Positions 41,543-50,562 of a stretch of 64,000 bases of DNA are shown here, one piece after another. Each line of letters starts with the position of its first letter. The stretch's first letter is position 1. The position numbers and the translations under genes were made by a program. Source of the DNA: Ferrovibrio sp046297895 (GTDB lineage Bacteria; Pseudomonadota; Alphaproteobacteria; Ferrovibrionales; Ferrovibrionaceae). Location: positions 186,001-250,000 of the forward strand of contig NZ_JBKBHC010000006.1 in the NCBI RefSeq assembly GCF_046297895.1. The letters are read 5' to 3'. Under the pieces are notes generated by a model. It had not been told where the DNA came from, searched no databases, and was given only the letters and a program-made list of their open reading frames with translations.

Positions 41543-42820
41543 ATGATGATTCCCAATACCGATCCGATGCCGCCCAGCGACATTCCCATTGCCATGTGGC
41601 TGGTCCAGTCAGGCCTGGACAATGTGCCGCCCGAGCGGCTGGTAACCCACTTCTGCTCTGCGGCCCTGGAGGCGGGCATTCCGCTGCGCAGAGTCTTCAT
41701 CGGCACGGCGACGCTTCACCCCCTGATGCGGGCGCATGGCTATATCTGGAATGCTGAGGGTGGTCTGGTCGGTAACGAGGGCATGCCGCATCGTGATCCC
41801 GATGACGAACCGCCGGCGTGGCAGGCCAGCCCGCTGCGCCACATGCTGGCCAATGACGTGCTCGAAATGCGCCGGCGCCTGACTGGGCCGGAAGCGACGT
41901 TCGATTTTCCGGTTCTGGATGAGTTCGCGGAGCAGGGACTGACCGACTGGTTCGCGCTGGCGCATGATTTCGGCTGGGATTTCGACAAGACGCTGATGGT
42001 GACCGACCGTTACGCCGGCATCGGCATGATCAGTTCCTTCGCCACGGCCGAGCCGGCAGGGTTCAGCGAGGACCAGTTGACGCGGCTGCGCCGTCTGGTG
42101 CGGCTGCTGGCATTGGCCATGAAGGCTTCGGTGTTGACGCGCCTCAGCCGCGACGTGGCTGCGGCCTATCTGGGCAGCGACGCCGCCAGCCGCGTGTTGA
42201 GCGGGGCGATCCGGCGCGGCATGGCGCAGAAGATCGATGCGGCGATCCTGTACGCCGACCTGAGGGGGTTCACGGCACTGGCCGATCGGCTGGCGATCGA
42301 GCCGCTGACGGAAACGCTGAATGCCTATTTCGATTGCCTCGGGCCGGCCATCGAGCGCCATGGCGGTCAGGTGCTGAAATTCCTCGGTGATGGGTTGCTG
42401 GCGAGCTTTCAGTTGCATGGCGGCCAGGATGCCGGGCCGGTCTGTCGCGCGGTGCTCGCCGCCGCCGACGAGGCACAAGCCGCTGTTGCCACGCTGAATG
42501 CCGCACGCCGGAAAGCCGGGCAGCCGGCTCTGGCGCTGGATATCGCCCTGCATCGCGGCGAGGTGATGTACGGCAATGTGGGGACCGGCGCGCGTTTGGA
42601 TTTCACCCTGATCGGGCCGGCGGTGAACGAGGTTGCCCGTCTTGAAAACCTTTGTGCCTCGCTGGACCGCAGCCTGGTGGTCTCCGCCTCTTTCGCCCAT
42701 GCTGCCGGGCCGGGGCTGGGCCTTGTCCCGCTGGGTTTCCATGCCTTGCGTGGCCTGCCGGAGCCCCAGGAGGTTTTCGGTCGCGAACGGGTCGTCGCTC
42801 AGCCTGTCGGCATGATATAG
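41543..42820 (+). CDS. Class III adenylate/guanylate cyclase
   Basis: A 425-residue soluble protein. The N-terminal about 210 residues are a sensory region seen in a group of alphaproteobacterial cyclases (HPLMRAHGYIWN, then TDWFALAHDFGWDFD). The cyclase domain has both metal Asp residues, Asp239 (YADLRGFT) and Asp283 (FLGDGLLASF), and the segment LDFTLIGPAVNEVARLE with the transition-state Asn and Arg. The Thr of DFT suggests ATP as substrate, so cAMP is the likely product. A CRP-type regulator is at 58610. It overlaps the convergent PAS-like gene by 22 bases. Confidence 0.88.
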   Translation: MMIPNTDPMPPSDIPIAMWLVQSGLDNVPPERLVTHFCSAALEAGIPLRRVFIGTATLHPLMRAHGYIWNAEGGLVGNEGMPHRDPDDEPPAWQASPLRHMLANDVLEMRRRLTGPEATFDFPVLDEFAEQGLTDWFALAHDFGWDFDKTLMVTDRYAGIGMISSFATAEPAGFSEDQLTRLRRLVRLLALAMKASVLTRLSRDVAAAYLGSDAASRVLSGAIRRGMAQKIDAAILYADLRGFTALADRLAIEPLTETLNAYFDCLGPAIERHGGQVLKFLGDGLLASFQLHGGQDAGPVCRAVLAAADEAQAAVATLNAARRKAGQPALALDIALHRGEVMYGNVGTGARLDFTLIGPAVNEVARLENLCASLDRSLVVSASFAHAAGPGLGLVPLGFHALRGLPEPQEVFGRERVVAQPVGMI

Positions 42821-43281
42821 CCGATCACCTGGTCGACGCTGTCGCTGGCATCGGTGGCGATGGGCAGGAAGAGGCCATCGAAGCTATGATAGGCACGGTT
42901 GGCGTGCCGGAAGGTGCCGAATACCCGCGCCGGCCGTTTGTGCTCCGCCACCCAGCCGAAACAGTATTTCATCTCGGCAAGCGAGGTCGGGTCGTAGAGT
43001 TCGTCGAAATAGCGTCCTGTCGCGTCGCGCCCGCTGCGATCGGCCAATTCGGTGCCGACCAGTCGATAACGATAGCGCGGTTCCCCACTGTCGGTGTGTT
43101 CGATATCCGCGATCACCAGATTGCCGAGATAGCGGCGCAGTGAAATAGGATCGAAGGCGGTGCGGTCGGGCAGGCCGGCGGAACTGCGGTTGGCTTGCCA
43201 GTAAGCCAGCAGATCCTGCGCCGCCGGCAGCAGGTGCCGCAAATCCGGATCGAGAACGAGGCCGATATTGGGACCTGTCAT
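42799..43281 (-). CDS. Small PAS-like orphan protein (copy 3 of 4)
   Basis: A 160-residue single-domain PAS-like protein. It shows the family plan clearly: helix LLAYWQANRSS, then DPISLRRYLGNLVIADIEHT, strand RYRYRLVGTELADRSGRDATG, helix SLAEMKYCFGWVAEH, and closing strands around FDGLFLPIATD and QVIGYIMP. There is no output domain. Its 3' end overlaps the nucleotide cyclase gene, and a 414-bp gene-free region lies upstream. It is a probable sensor or adaptor of unknown ligand. Confidence 0.75.
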   Translation of the reverse strand: MTGPNIGLVLDPDLRHLLPAAQDLLAYWQANRSSAGLPDRTAFDPISLRRYLGNLVIADIEHTDSGEPRYRYRLVGTELADRSGRDATGRYFDELYDPTSLAEMKYCFGWVAEHKRPARVFGTFRHANRAYHSFDGLFLPIATDASDSVDQVIGYIMPTG

Positions 43282-43695
43282 TCTGACCTGCCCTTCTCCC
43301 TAGACAAAACAACTATAAGCGGCGGGTTAGGCACGGCAATAGCGAAAGATCGCAGTGACCTTACGAAGTTGCAATGCAGTCGCCGCAGAAACGAGCGTGG
43401 ACAAACAAATGCTGCCGTCTGGATTGACCAGCGCCGCCGTGATCCGCTTTCGCATCCACAGAAGTTAAGAAACGGTCAAAGCCTGGGGCGAATAAGGCAA
43501 AAATGTGAATTCTCAATAACCTGCATTAAGCGGGCTTGAAACCTCCGCCAGAGCGCTTATCTTGTTCCCCAGGTCGTCAAGACCACGATGATCGCCGCCC
43601 GTAACGCGGGATGCAGTGACCCGCCGGCGTATCATCGAGCATTCCCCGATATCCCCTACAATGTGCGATGTCGTAACCTTTCGGTATCCCGGCGT
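43282..43695. other. Gene-free intergenic region
   Basis: No convincing gene, RNA or repeat is seen in these 414 bp. Open frames crossing it are short and lack family resemblance. It should hold the promoter of the PAS-like gene on the minus strand, but I cannot place one with confidence. Confidence 0.4.
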
Positions 43696-44052
43696 CTATT
43701 TGACGCTGGCGATCCGGAAGGTGTGGGAGTCTCCGTCCGGTTCCGTGATCGTCACATACTCGCCCGGACGGAAAAGGTGGCGATCGAGCCTGTAGATCGC
43801 CTCGTCGTCGGCGTCTCCCGGCTCATAGGAAAATGCCCAGCCCTGACGGGTGTGGATCAGTTCGCCGTGGCGGTCGTCTGCACCGGCCCAGAAGCGGCGA
43901 ACCCGGCAATCCGCACGTTGTTTGCGCCAGGCTTCGGCATCCAGGTGGCCATCCATGTCCAGCGGCGCTTTCAGATCATAACCATGGGCGGCGCTGCCCT
44001 CAGGAAAATCAGGGTTGCGGGCCAGTTCAAGGCGAATGGTCTTCAGGGTCAT
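43696..44052 (-). CDS. Hypothetical protein, small, soluble
   Basis: A 118-residue protein without recognised domain. It begins TLKTIRLELARNPDFPEGSAAHGYDL, has an acidic middle, an aromatic strand LIHTRQGWAFSYEP and ends in GEYVTITEPDGDSHTFRIASVK. The pattern of short beta strands suggests a compact beta-rich fold. Its start overlaps the end of the next upstream gene by 26 bases, so the two are co-translated. I recall similar proteins as uncharacterised in alphaproteobacteria; no function is known to me. Confidence 0.65.
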   Translation of the reverse strand: MTLKTIRLELARNPDFPEGSAAHGYDLKAPLDMDGHLDAEAWRKQRADCRVRRFWAGADDRHGELIHTRQGWAFSYEPGDADDEAIYRLDRHLFRPGEYVTITEPDGDSHTFRIASVK

Positions 44053-44323
44053 GGACGGCCTTTCCTTTCGGTGGATAGCGTTTGACGAATTCTGACAGGA
44101 TCAGTTTCAGGGCGAGGGCATGCGGGGCATCTCCGCGCGTCTTGGCAGCGGCGATATCGTCGAGAATGATGCGGCGTATCCGCATCTCGCCGTCGGGCGT
44201 GGCGAGCAGGTAGTTGCCGAATTCGGCTGCGACGATCTGTGGGATATGCTCGTGCTCTGCGATGGCGTCGATTTCGGCCTGGGTCAGCCGGCAAAAGGCC
44301 AGACAGTCTTCATAGCTCAGCAT
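44027..44323 (-). CDS. Hypothetical protein, small, helical
   Basis: A 98-residue protein. The first half, SYEDCLAFCRLTQAEIDAIAEHEHIPQIVAAEFG, is mostly helical with two Cys residues; the middle IRRIILDDIAAAKTRGD and the end ALALKLILSEFVKRYP are also helical. No catalytic motif is visible. It overlaps the downstream gene by 26 bases and probably acts with it. Confidence 0.6.
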   Translation of the reverse strand: MLSYEDCLAFCRLTQAEIDAIAEHEHIPQIVAAEFGNYLLATPDGEMRIRRIILDDIAAAKTRGDAPHALALKLILSEFVKRYPPKGKAVHDPEDHSP

Positions 44324-44627
44324 GGGTGCCTCGTGTTCCCAGCAGCGGACGGAGGCACTCTAGCTACCCGGCGGTCTTGCGCATTGATTCACCGCAACTG
44401 TGGCAGGTGATCATTTTTTACGCTGATGCCGGTCGAGGCATGCCGGAAAAACGGCGCCTACTCGTTAATTGTATGCAAAATATCGGGTGGATATGGCTAC
44501 TGAGGGTTGCTCCCGTCCGGCACACCCCCGACAATCCCGCTGCAGCCAAGGGCGAGTCTGTGCAGGCGTCCCCGGTCTGATGGCTGTGTCCTTTGTCGTT
44601 GTCAGCCCTCAACGCGAGTGTTTGCAT
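44324..44627. other. Intergenic region upstream of the TauE/SafE gene
   Basis: About 300 bp between divergent genes. It includes an AT-rich patch around 44410-44490 (for example GTTAATTGTATGCAAAATATC), likely holding divergent promoters. No RNA gene or repeat is visible. If the transporter starts at the alternative ATG 44580, this region is shorter. Confidence 0.35.
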
Positions 44628-45482
44628 ATGATTTTCGGCCTTCCGTTTTCCGAACTGGCATGGCTGGCCGTGGCGCTGCTGGCGGCCGGTGCCATTACTG
44701 GCATTCTTGCCGGTGTTTTCGGGGTCGGCGGCGGTGCCGTGGTGGTGCCGGTGCTTTACGAACTGTTCGTGATCATTGGCATACCGGAAGAGGTGCGCAT
44801 GCCCCTCTGCGTCGGTACCTCCCTGGCGGTGATCATTCCGACCTCGATCCGCTCGTTCAACGCCCACCGGCGCAAGGGTGCGGTCGATATGTCGATCGTG
44901 AAAATCTGGGCCGTGCCGGTGATCCTCGGCGTAGTGCTTGGCAGCTATGCGGCCCGGTTTGCGCCGGCCGATGTGTTCAAGGCGGTGTTTGTGGTGGTGG
45001 CGGGCGTATCTGCCTTTCGCCTGCTGTTCGGCCGCGAGTCCTGGAAAATCAGCGACACCATGCCGGGCAATGCCGTCATGCGTGGCTACGGCCTGCTGAT
45101 CGGCGTGCTGTCCTCGCTGATGGGTATCGGCGGCGGCCAGCTCTCCAACCTGTTCATGACCTTCTACGGCCGTCCGATCCACCAGGCGGTGGCGACGTCA
45201 TCGGGACTTGGCGTGCTGATCTCCATTCCCGGCGCCATCGGCTATATCTATGCCGGCTGGCCGAAGGCTGCGGATTTCCCCGACGTCATAGCCCTGCAGC
45301 CACCCTTGGCGCTGGGTTATGTGTCATTGATCGGCTTCATCCTGTTCGTGCCAACCAGCATCTGGACCGCGCCGATCGGTGCCCGGCTGGCCCACGCCCT
45401 GCCCAAACGGAAACTCGAGGTCTTGTTCGGTCTCTTCCTCGCGGTTGTTTGCGCCAGGTTCGTGTTCAGCTTTTTCTTCTGA
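44628..45482 (+). CDS. TauE/SafE-family sulfite/organosulfonate exporter-like protein
   Basis: A 284-residue membrane protein with about eight to nine helices in two homologous halves. Each half has the glycine signature: AGVFGVGGGAVVVPVL near the start and SSLMGIGGGQLSNLF after the middle. The family moves sulfite, sulfoacetate, taurine-derived or other small anions. The ATG at 44628 begins the first helix; ATG 44580 would add 16 residues. The gene stands alone, divergent from two hypothetical genes. The substrate is unknown. Confidence 0.85.
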   Translation: MIFGLPFSELAWLAVALLAAGAITGILAGVFGVGGGAVVVPVLYELFVIIGIPEEVRMPLCVGTSLAVIIPTSIRSFNAHRRKGAVDMSIVKIWAVPVILGVVLGSYAARFAPADVFKAVFVVVAGVSAFRLLFGRESWKISDTMPGNAVMRGYGLLIGVLSSLMGIGGGQLSNLFMTFYGRPIHQAVATSSGLGVLISIPGAIGYIYAGWPKAADFPDVIALQPPLALGYVSLIGFILFVPTSIWTAPIGARLAHALPKRKLEVLFGLFLAVVCARFVFSFFF

Positions 45483-45573
45483 TCCGGGTCAAAAAACGCT
45501 CTCCCGTCCCTGTACGAGACACCCGCAGCGCGGGTAATTTCGTCCGGTATATGCGGGGGCGGACCGAGGGGTC

Positions 45574-47040
45574 ATGGTATTCGGTATCTTGGACCGGCGG
45601 CGTCTGGTCATCATTGTCAGCATCCTTTTGATCGGCGGCTTCCTGGTGACATCCCTGGCCAGCTATTTCGTGTCGCGGCAGTCGCTGCGCCATGCCGTGA
45701 TCGATACCGAACTGCCGCTGACCTCCGACAACATCTATTCCGAAATCCAGAAGGACCTGATCCAGCCGATCCTCATCTCGTCGGTGATGGCCACCGACAC
45801 CTTCCTGCGCAACTGGGTGCTGGACGGCGAGCGGGATGAAAGCCATGTCATCCAGTATCTGAATGACATCAAGCAGCGTTACGGCGCCTTCACCAGTTTC
45901 TTCGTCTCCGAGCAGACCCGCCGCTATTATCATGCCGACAGCGTGCTCAAGACGGTGCAGGAAACCGAACCACGCGATGAATGGTATTTCCGCGTACGGC
46001 AGATGACCGCGCCTTACGAGATCAATGTCGATCCTGACCTGGCCAATCAGGACGCCATGACAATCTTCATCAATTACCGCGTGCTGGACTATCAGGACAA
46101 TTTCATCGGCGCCACCGGCATCGGCCTGACGGTCAATGCCGTGCGCGGACTGATCAACGATTACCAGCGCCGGTTCGGCCGCACCGTTTATTTCGCCGAC
46201 CAGGCCGGCCGCATCGTGCTGATCGGAGAAGGCGAGGCAGTACCGGAACAGAATATCGCGCAGCGCGGCAACCTGGCCGCACTGATGCCGCAATGGTCGC
46301 GGATGGAAACCCGCAGTCTGGAATACGATTACAACGGCAAGACCCGTTTCCTCAATGTGCGTTTCATACCAGAGCTTGGCTGGTATCTGCTGGTCGAAAA
46401 GGACGCTGACGGCGATCTCGCCGAAATCCGCAACGCATTGTATGTCAATCTCGCCATCTGTCTGATCATCACCATTCTCGTGCTTGTGGCGACATGGATG
46501 ACGGTCACACGTTTCCAGAAACGGCTTGATGCGATGGCGACCACAGACAAGCTCACTGGCCTGGCGACGCGGCATGCCTTCGACATTCTGCAGCAACAGG
46601 CAGTGCGCGATGCCAGCAGGCTGGCACAGCCCATGGCGGCGATCATGGTTGACATCGATCACTTCAAGGCGATCAACGATGAATTCGGTCACCCGGCCGG
46701 CGACCGCGTGCTTTGTGGCGTGGCAAATGCGATCCGCGCCAGCCTGCGCTCCTCCGACATCATTTGCCGCTGGGGCGGCGATGAATTCCAGGTCGCTCTA
46801 CGCAACTGCGACCTGATCAATGCCGAGCGCGTGGCCGAAACGATCCGTCAGACCGTGGAAAATGCCGGCTTCAGCTATGAGGGACATAGCATTCCAGCGA
46901 CGGTAAGCGTAGGCGTAGCCGTGCTGCGGGCGAGCGAGGATGTGCAAAGTCTGACCGGGCGCGCCGATGCGGCGCTATATCAAGCCAAACAGAGCGGCCG
47001 CAACTGTGTGCGGTCGGAAGAAGCCGTGACGGCTGGCTGA
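45574..47040 (+). CDS. Membrane diguanylate cyclase with periplasmic sensor
   Basis: A 488-residue protein: membrane helix (about 9-30), large periplasmic region (about 31-285) with a Cache-like pattern (YYHADSVLKTVQE, DEWYFRVRQ, YRVLDYQDNFIGATGIGLTV), second helix (ICLIITILVLVATWMTV) and a C-terminal GGDEF domain. The active site GGDEF is intact at 401-405 and the inhibitory I-site RSSD is at 392-395. It should make cyclic di-GMP in response to an external ligand and be product-inhibited. It is the one clearly active cyclase in the window and a natural source of signal for the PilZ synthase. Confidence 0.92.
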   Translation: MVFGILDRRRLVIIVSILLIGGFLVTSLASYFVSRQSLRHAVIDTELPLTSDNIYSEIQKDLIQPILISSVMATDTFLRNWVLDGERDESHVIQYLNDIKQRYGAFTSFFVSEQTRRYYHADSVLKTVQETEPRDEWYFRVRQMTAPYEINVDPDLANQDAMTIFINYRVLDYQDNFIGATGIGLTVNAVRGLINDYQRRFGRTVYFADQAGRIVLIGEGEAVPEQNIAQRGNLAALMPQWSRMETRSLEYDYNGKTRFLNVRFIPELGWYLLVEKDADGDLAEIRNALYVNLAICLIITILVLVATWMTVTRFQKRLDAMATTDKLTGLATRHAFDILQQQAVRDASRLAQPMAAIMVDIDHFKAINDEFGHPAGDRVLCGVANAIRASLRSSDIICRWGGDEFQVALRNCDLINAERVAETIRQTVENAGFSYEGHSIPATVSVGVAVLRASEDVQSLTGRADAALYQAKQSGRNCVRSEEAVTAG

Positions 47041-47044
47041 GTGT

Positions 47045-48214
47045 TCAGCGCCGCGCCGCGGCTGCCGCTAAAGCCGCGATGAGCATCAAGCCTGCCGCTG
47101 CCAGCGGCAGGATGTGGAAAGCCACGCCATCATAGACCGCACCGAAGCCGATCGTGCCGACGAAGAGTGCCACATAGGTGACGCCGCTGTTGAGGCCCAT
47201 GATGGCACCGCGCCTGTCTGGGGCGAGGGCAGTCAGCCGCATGATAAGCAGGTTCAGTCCGGCATGGTTGGCAAGTCCCCAGAGAAAGACGATTGCCAGC
47301 AGAGCAACATATGAGCCGCTTGCCGCTGCCATCATGGCATAAATGCCTGCCACGATCAGGAAGGCCGGCGCCAGAAGCCTGCCCGCGCCGAAGCGGTCGA
47401 TGAAGCGGTCGAGAAACGCCGAACTGCCAAAGCCAATGCCGTAGAAGACCGCAATCACGCCATTGGCGCTGACAGGCAGGCCGAGTGTGGTGTGCAGATG
47501 GTCGCCGAGAAAAGCATAGACACCATAGAAAGCGGCCATGAAAACCGAACAGGCAAGCAGCAGGGGCGCCACACCCGGCACGCCGAGCGCCGCCAGCGGC
47601 GATGTTGTCTTGCCGGAGAAGACCTCGTGGGCGGGACTGAACCGAACGGCAGCGCAGACGACCAGCGTTGCGGCGGCGATCACGGCATAGATTGTCCGCC
47701 AACCGGCAAAGTCGGCGATTGCAGCCGACAAGGGAACGCCTGCCACCATGCTCAGTGTCCAGCCGGTCAGGACCAGGCCGATCGTCTCGCTCTCTCGTCC
47801 CGCCGGGGCGATCAGCGAGGCCAGCGTATAGATGGCGGGCAGGGCGATGCCGGTTGCAATGCCGACAACGAACTGGGTTGCCACCAGCACCGCAAGAACC
47901 GGTGCGACCGCGCTGCCGGCGAGCCCGGCGGCAAGCAGCACGAGTGCGGAGATCAGCATGCGGCGCGGGCCGTGGCGGTCGATCAGTCGGCCCAGGAATA
48001 CGGCGCTTGCCGCCGTGCCGAGGCCGAAGGCGGCTGAGGCAGTCATTATGGCGGGTACGGTCGCGGCCAGGTTTTGCGCCACTTCCGGTGCGATTGGTCC
48101 AAGTGCCAGCGAGTTGGAGCCGATGACGCCAATGCAGGTGGTGAGCACCAAGGCAAACGGCGGGATGCGCGTCCGGCCTGACAGGCTGGAAATCGATTGA
48201 TCTATGTTCGTCAT
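47045..48214 (-). CDS. MFS transporter (drug/metabolite antiporter type)
   Basis: A 389-residue 12-helix MFS protein; GRLIDRHGPRR is the loop 2-3 signature and GWRTIYAVIAAATL marks helix 6. It is divergent from an Lrp/AsnC regulator across a roughly 45-bp gap with an Lrp-type palindrome, so it is very likely the regulated export target of that protein. The frame opens with GTG at 48220; ATG at 48214 (MTNIDQSISS) seems the better start. The substrate may be an amino acid or related compound, given the regulator type; that is inference. Confidence 0.87.
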   Translation of the reverse strand: MTNIDQSISSLSGRTRIPPFALVLTTCIGVIGSNSLALGPIAPEVAQNLAATVPAIMTASAAFGLGTAASAVFLGRLIDRHGPRRMLISALVLLAAGLAGSAVAPVLAVLVATQFVVGIATGIALPAIYTLASLIAPAGRESETIGLVLTGWTLSMVAGVPLSAAIADFAGWRTIYAVIAAATLVVCAAVRFSPAHEVFSGKTTSPLAALGVPGVAPLLLACSVFMAAFYGVYAFLGDHLHTTLGLPVSANGVIAVFYGIGFGSSAFLDRFIDRFGAGRLLAPAFLIVAGIYAMMAAASGSYVALLAIVFLWGLANHAGLNLLIMRLTALAPDRRGAIMGLNSGVTYVALFVGTIGFGAVYDGVAFHILPLAAAGLMLIAALAAAAARR

Positions 48215-48227
48215 TTTCACATATTTA

Positions 48228-48242
48228 CAGAATAAAATTCTG
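48228..48242. promoter_or_regulatory. Lrp/AsnC-type operator between MFS and regulator genes
   Basis: CAGAATAAAATTCTG is a perfect 6-3-6 inverted repeat. It matches the E. coli Lrp consensus YAGHAWATTWTDCTR at 13 of 15 positions and lies between the two divergent starts, where it can control both genes. Confidence 0.75.
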
Positions 48243-48262
48243 CCACAACGAGGAATACCGGA

Positions 48263-48787
48263 ATGAACAAAAATACAGATGACATTCGGCGCAAACGCAT
48301 GGCCGAGCGCGATCTCGATGCGATGGACCGAAAGCTATTAGGCGTTCTGGTAGAGGACGCGACGACGAGTTATGCCGACCTGGGCGAGCGGGTCGGCCTT
48401 TCGCCGCCTGCCGTACATGAACGCGTCAAGCGACTCAGGCGTTCAGGCGTAATCCGCCGCATGGCGGCATTGATCGATCCCGAGGCGCTGGGCAAAACCC
48501 TGCTTGCCTTCGTGCATGTCGATACCACAGGCTGGGGCAAGACCACGGCTCTGCTTGCGATCGAGGAATGCCCCGAGGTGGAGGAGATTCACTCGGTTGC
48601 CGGCGATACCTGCATGCTTCTGAAGGTTCGTGCCGAGAACACCCATGCTCTGGAAGGGTTGCTGGCGCGGCTCTACGATACACCCGGTGTCAAGGCGACG
48701 CGCAGCTATGTCGTGCTATCAACCTATCTGGAACGGCCGGTACAGCCGGGCGCGACACGCCAATGGCCTGCCCTGGTAAAGGGCTGA
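48263..48787 (+). CDS. Lrp/AsnC-family transcriptional regulator
   Basis: A 174-residue regulator: an N-terminal tail, HTH domain (LDAMDRKLLGVLVEDATTSY, then LGERVGLSPPAVHERVKRLRRSG) and the C-terminal ligand-sensing RAM domain, from about LLAFVHVD to the conserved SVAGDTCMLLKVRA. AGGA lies eight bases before the ATG. It probably controls itself and the divergent MFS gene through the palindrome between them. Amino acids are the usual effectors. The longer C-terminal tail ending GATRQWPALVKG is unremarkable. Confidence 0.9.
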   Translation: MNKNTDDIRRKRMAERDLDAMDRKLLGVLVEDATTSYADLGERVGLSPPAVHERVKRLRRSGVIRRMAALIDPEALGKTLLAFVHVDTTGWGKTTALLAIEECPEVEEIHSVAGDTCMLLKVRAENTHALEGLLARLYDTPGVKATRSYVVLSTYLERPVQPGATRQWPALVKG

Positions 48788-48836
48788 GTGAATGCCACAA
48801 TACACGATAGGATTCTGTCTCGGATGAGGCCGGGTT

Positions 48837-48926
48837 TGGCGGATGGGGTGAGATTCGAACTCACGGTACCGTTCCCGGTACGGCGGTTTTCAAGACCGCT
48901 GCCTTAAACCACTCGGCCACCCATCC
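48837..48926 (-). tRNA. tRNA-Ser (TGA anticodon)
   Basis: The minus strand reads GGATGGGTGGCCGAGTGG, with a D-arm, anticodon TGA (plus-strand 48890-48892) in the loop CTTGAAA, a long variable arm (class II) and GTTCGAATC in the T-arm. The acceptor arms GGATGGG and CCCATCC pair fully, and the 3' CCA is encoded. The length, 90 nt, fits serine tRNA. Confidence 0.95.
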
Positions 48927-48983
48927 CGCAGCATGGCGGCGGTGATACGGCGGGGAGCGGCGGCCGTCAACCGCCAGCCTGGC

Positions 48984-49550
48984 TCAGGACGAGAGGGAGC
49001 GCATGCTGGCCGGATCGGCGGCCTTGAAGAAGCTGTCCACGGTCTTCCCGTCGCGGCTGAGCGGCAGGATAAGCCGCACGTAGGACCACATGCGGTCATT
49101 GATGGTGATGTAGCTGCGCCGGGCCAGCGAGGGGCGGCGCGACTGGGCCACGGCCAAAGCAGCCGTCACCACGGCATTGGCATCATCGGCATGGAAAAAA
49201 TCGTCGGTGGTCAGCCCCTTCATTTCACGGCCATGCTTGGCGCAAACCTCGGTTCCGGCCAGACGGATACGCAGGCGGGCTCGCAGGCCGGCCTCCTCAA
49301 GATCGAGCAGCATGACATAGGGTAGCAGGTCGCGCGGCAGGCCGAGCGGGTCGAGCCGGGCCGGCAGGCAGCCGTTGGCTTCGATTGAGGTCTGCCACAC
49401 GGCTGTGGCCTGCTGCAGCAGCGGATAGGCGGCCAGATCCGAGATCGGCAGGTCATGGTGTTCGCCGGTTTTCAGCCAAGCCGTATTGGCGGTTGGGGGA
49501 AGGCGGCTGTAAGCATTCATTTTCAAAGCTCGGGTTGCGATTGCATACAT
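48984..49550 (-). CDS. Small PAS-like orphan protein (copy 4 of 4)
   Basis: A protein of about 188 residues and the longest of the four PAS-like copies, with an extra N-terminal stretch. Family landmarks: LLQQATAVWQTSIEANG, DPLGLPRDLLPYVMLLDLEEAG, RIRLAGTEVCAKHGREMKG and the ending MWSYVRLILPLSRDGKTVDSFF. No output domain is present. ATG 49520 (MNAYSRLPP) is an alternative start. It lies just downstream of tRNA-Ser on the same strand and appears monocistronic. Ligand and partner are unknown. Confidence 0.7.
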   Translation of the reverse strand: MYAIATRALKMNAYSRLPPTANTAWLKTGEHHDLPISDLAAYPLLQQATAVWQTSIEANGCLPARLDPLGLPRDLLPYVMLLDLEEAGLRARLRIRLAGTEVCAKHGREMKGLTTDDFFHADDANAVVTAALAVAQSRRPSLARRSYITINDRMWSYVRLILPLSRDGKTVDSFFKAADPASMRSLSS

Positions 49551-49628
49551 CGTTATACGCAGTCGCCGCCCTTCCGGATCACGTCGCCGGATCCTGGAAA
49601 ATCGCGAAAAACTCTAATACGGGCTGGG

Positions 49629-50450
49629 TTAATGTGGACCAGGCAGGACAACCACGGTGGGCTTTTTCGGCAGTGTTGCGCGCGACACCACTAGGCCTGG
49701 CCCCTCGTTCAGCCTGATCTCGTGGCTGTCGCGCAGGCGGGCCAGAAAACGTTCCAGCGTGCTTTCGCTGAAATAATGCATCGGGATCAGCAGCGGCGCG
49801 CCGATCTGAGCGATCACCTCCTGCATATCGAAAATGTTCAGCGTGAAACCGCCATCGACCGGCACCATCAGCACATCGATCTTGCCCAGGTCAGCCAGAT
49901 GGCCGGGCGTCAGCTTGTGATGCAGGTGGCCCAGATGGGCGATGCAGAGTTGCGAGACGTCGAAGATGAAGATCGAGTTGCCGTCGTATTCCGTGCCGCT
50001 GCCGTAATTGCGCAGGTTGGTGGGCACGTTGCGCACACGTATGTCCTTGTATTGCACATTATGGCGCGCCGGCTTGCCCTGATGCGTCCAGCCGCGCAGC
50101 ACATGAACGATGCCCGGTTCCGGACTGTCGGTGAAATGCGTGCTGTGGGCGTAGTTCATGGTCACGATATCGGGCCGCACTGGCGGGCGGATATAGTCGT
50201 TGTAATCGGTGGCAGCCGAGACGCCCTGTGGGCTTTCGATCAGGAAGGTGGCGTGACCGACAAAGGTGATGCGGGCCGTGTTTGGTGCCGCCGCTGCCAG
50301 GCGGAAACTCGCCGGCATGGCCTGCGCTGCCGGTCGTGCGGCGACCGCGCCAAGGCAGGCCGCCAGCGACGGTATGGGCAGCAGGGCTAGGCCCGGAGCA
50401 AGAAGCGCGACACACAAAGCCACGAGACGCGAAACCGGACCATGCCGCAT
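49629..50450 (-). CDS. Secreted metallo-beta-lactamase-fold hydrolase (UlaG-like)
   Basis: A 273-residue protein with a signal peptide (LVALCVALLAPGLALLPIPSLAA) and an MBL-like fold: ITFVGHATFLIES begins the domain, NYAHSTHFTD holds one histidine cluster, AHLGHLHHKL another, and LLIPMHYF closes the site. The layout is that of the L-ascorbate lactonase/YdjP-like metal-dependent hydrolases, here exported to the periplasm. The ATG at 50450 has a GAGGTGA ribosome site; a GTG at 50459 is also in frame. The substrate is unknown. Confidence 0.83.
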   Translation of the reverse strand: MRHGPVSRLVALCVALLAPGLALLPIPSLAACLGAVAARPAAQAMPASFRLAAAAPNTARITFVGHATFLIESPQGVSAATDYNDYIRPPVRPDIVTMNYAHSTHFTDSPEPGIVHVLRGWTHQGKPARHNVQYKDIRVRNVPTNLRNYGSGTEYDGNSIFIFDVSQLCIAHLGHLHHKLTPGHLADLGKIDVLMVPVDGGFTLNIFDMQEVIAQIGAPLLIPMHYFSESTLERFLARLRDSHEIRLNEGPGLVVSRATLPKKPTVVVLPGPH

Positions 50451-50562
50451 GGCAGTCACCTCGGGATCAGAACGGTGTGCTGCCTTGGATTATAGGCCGG
50501 AACGCGCGGCTGCCCAGCAGGGAATGGCGGGGCATGGGGGAAGGGAAGCGCTGCCGCTTTTT

